Of a stretch of DNA of 6,699 nucleotides, positions 6,009 through 6,699 are shown one piece after another. Made by a program: the position numbers and the translations under genes. Within the stretch, counting starts at the first letter, position 1. Each line of letters begins with the position of its first letter. The DNA lies in assembly GCA_947253615.1 (NCBI GenBank), contig CAMYAA010000050.1:1-6699 (forward strand), written 5' to 3'. The notes beneath the pieces are model-generated. The model saw only the letters and a program-made list of their open reading frames with translations. It was not told the origin of the DNA and made no database searches. The stretch is from an uncultured Sutterellaceae bacterium (GTDB taxonomy: Bacteria > Pseudomonadota > Gammaproteobacteria > Burkholderiales > Burkholderiaceae_F).

Positions 6009-6699
6009 TTAGGCGCAGAGCAACTGAGAACGAAAGCCTTGAGGCAACGCCTCGCCCAACACCGCACAGAGTCGGTTTACGCTCTCACAATACTGCGCTC
6101 TAAACTCATGATAAGCGGTATTCCAGGGCTTATCAGGCCCCGTGAAGTGAAGCACGCAGGGAGGAAAACGGCGTAACCACCTTTGCTTGAGAGGCGAAGC
6201 ATGCTTCATGTTATAAGTCGCCCAATTAAAGCGCTCAGGTAACGCACGAACGTGTCCCGCACACACGAGATTTAACGCATCTTGATCTTGATACTTCAAC
6301 GCCTGGCTCGTGACGGCCTCAAAAAGCGAGCCTTCGAGCTTTAACGCTCGCATGCGTTCACTATTAAAGAGTAACACCCCCGCGTTCACATAAAGCGCCA
6401 TCAAGCTCGGGTTCCCTAACGAGGCAATATACGCACTCGCTTCAGGATCAGTGCTCATCCACTCGTCCTTCACACCCCCTAAATACGCGTCCTTGAGCGC
6501 CGTTCTTAATAAGGGCGCGATATCACCATTGATCAAAAGATCGGCATCCAAATAAAGACACTGCGCGGCAGGAATCCGAGCAGGAATGAAAAAGCGTAAA
6601 TAGGTTTCTACAGAAATATAGTCAATGGAGAGCGGAAGATCGACGTTCTCGGGCGCAATGAAAATCGCACTAAAACGATGATGAAGCCCTTTGGCTGCC
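6009..6699 (-). CDS. Glycosyltransferase family 8 protein (N-terminus outside window)
   Basis: GT8 enzymes are retaining transferases, usually galactosyl or glucosyl, that use UDP-sugars. In Gram-negative bacteria many build lipopolysaccharide or other surface glycans at the inner face of the cytoplasmic membrane. The reading frame is open from the right edge (first full codon at 6698-6696) to the TAA at 6011-6009, giving 229 residues. Visible family motifs in order are SVETYLRFFIPARIP, then CLYLDADLLINGDI with the metal-binding DxD (DAD), then NAGVLLFN, YQDQDALNLV and LHFTGPDKPW. The N-terminal strand that starts the sugar-nucleotide fold is missing because the gene continues past the window. 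An internal TTG at 6551-6549 is not a real start, since conserved GT8 sequence lies before it. The sugar and acceptor cannot be told. No other glycan gene is visible. Confidence 0.9.
   Translation of the reverse strand, partial: AAKGLHHRFSAIFIAPENVDLPLSIDYISVETYLRFFIPARIPAAQCLYLDADLLINGDIAPLLRTALKDAYLGGVKDEWMSTDPEASAYIASLGNPSLMALYVNAGVLLFNSERMRALKLEGSLFEAVTSQALKYQDQDALNLVCAGHVRALPERFNWATYNMKHASPLKQRWLRRFPPCVLHFTGPDKPWNTAYHEFRAQYCESVNRLCAVLGEALPQGFRSQLLCA

Noticed and set aside
5982..6176. Plus-strand open frame of 64 codons after the reductase
   Set aside because: It starts inside the terminator hairpin and is antisense to the glycosyltransferase gene.
50..6699. CRISPR array, phage, toxin-antitoxin, defence island or other new multi-gene system
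   Set aside because: No repeat array, integrase, transposase or unknown gene cluster is present. All genes belong to recognisable families.

Overview
This window is a piece of ordinary bacterial chromosome from a Gram-negative proteobacterium. A periplasmic BepA-type protease with a signal peptide, a TcdA-type tRNA dehydratase and a thioredoxin-reductase-like ferredoxin/flavodoxin reductase together suggest a beta- or gammaproteobacterium. My guess is Burkholderiales, but nothing here fixes the taxon. Codon use looks even across the genes, with no sign of recent transfer.

The first 49 bases are not genomic. They are the end of an Illumina P7 primer, an 8-base index and the Nextera Tn5 adapter, so the window begins at a contig end with untrimmed library sequence. 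Genomic DNA starts at about base 50.

Layout: (1) 50-383, minus: 5' part of tcdA, cut by the contig end. (2) 384-607: divergent intergenic region with a spaced direct repeat and two strong inverted repeats. (3) 608-1507, plus: tandem universal stress protein with its own terminator. (4) 1730-2416, plus: NarL/FixJ-type response regulator with an atypical receiver pocket. (5) A bidirectional terminator, then moaC on the minus strand (2499-2990). (6) 3137-4669, plus: BepA-like M48 metalloprotease with a TPR-like C-terminal half, followed by a terminator. (7) 4877-5959, plus: NADPH-dependent ferredoxin/flavodoxin reductase of the TrxR-like type, followed by a strong terminator. (8) 6009-6699, minus: a family 8 glycosyltransferase running off the right edge.

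Most genes stand alone, each with its own terminator or divergent leader, and there is no obvious multi-gene operon. The functions are housekeeping and stress or envelope related: tRNA modification, stress response, molybdenum cofactor synthesis, outer-membrane protein quality control, flavin electron transfer and surface glycan synthesis. I found no CRISPR array, RNA gene, insertion sequence, phage gene or defence system, and no convincing undescribed system. The points most worth checking are the adapter at the contig end, the structured leader of the stress-protein gene and the non-canonical receiver domain of the regulator. No gene-free stretch exceeds 300 bases.
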